Shown here: in pieces, positions 12,277 through 12,345 of the stretch
Layout of the letters: each line of letters begins with the position of its first letter
Numbering within the stretch: position 1 is the stretch's first letter
Assembly: GCA_934426285.1 (NCBI GenBank)
Contig: CAKRYE010000057.1
Location: forward strand, 1 to 12,345
DNA: 12,345 nt
From: an uncultured Blautia sp.
GTDB taxonomy: Bacteria; Bacillota; Clostridia; Lachnospirales; Lachnospiraceae
Direction of reading: 5' to 3'
Position numbers and translations under genes: made by a program
Notes under the pieces: model-generated
Told to the model about the DNA's origin: nothing
Seen by the model: only the letters and a program-made list of their open reading frames with translations
The model's database searches: none

Positions 12277-12345
12277 GAAAAACTAAATTCCAATTCTACT
12301 TAAAATGTAAGAGTAAATTCTATATAGGTAGAAATTACCTCTGCA

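Overview
The window looks like a chromosomal segment of an anaerobic Firmicute of class Clostridia, most likely Lachnospiraceae. This is inferred from moderately low GC, strong GGAGG-type ribosome binding sites, several TTG starts, and the protein families present: a large FtsX-type ABC permease, a second-type RsmH, a YwaC-like alarmone synthetase, ThiSGH without a TPP riboswitch, and a DUF4317-like protein. No rRNA, tRNA, insertion sequence or CRISPR array was seen.

Layout, left to right. (1) Positions 1-2549, minus: an ABC export operon. Its large FtsX-type permease runs off the left edge; its ATPase sits upstream, behind a promoter overlapped by a perfect 6-bp-arm palindrome. (2) 2597-3230, plus: a RelE/ParE-like toxin and a small downstream antitoxin, with their own promoter and a strong terminator. 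(3) 3265-3517: two gene remnants back to back, a [4Fe-4S] ferredoxin fragment (minus) and the C-terminal end of a GntR/FCD regulator (plus). (4) 3517-6249, plus: a palindrome, a good sigma-A promoter, an iron-dependent alcohol dehydrogenase and a 4-nt-overlapping class 3 aldehyde dehydrogenase. (5) 6254-8211, minus: a YwaC/RelP-like (p)ppGpp synthetase followed by an RsmH-like methyltransferase carrying a basic N-terminal extension; a shared terminator separates it from the convergent dehydrogenase operon. (6) 8255-10833, minus: thiS-thiG-thiH for the thiazole half of thiamine. The leader holds an intrinsic terminator with a short conserved-looking upstream element, matching the architecture of the HMP-PP (thiS-motif) riboswitch. 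(7) 10900-10959: a 45-bp perfect inverted repeat with a third phased copy of its core. (8) 11019-12134, minus: a protein made of 21-residue repeats, translationally coupled to a DUF4317-like protein. (9) 12063-12345: two near-consensus promoters facing each other, a 23-codon ORF with a good ribosome binding site, and AT-rich palindromes.

The known units are metabolic or housekeeping: export, aldehyde/alcohol interconversion, stringent response with ribosome methylation, and thiamine. The parts least explained by known biology are the repeat-protein/DUF4317 pair with its face-to-face promoters, and the phased palindrome between that pair and the thiamine operon.
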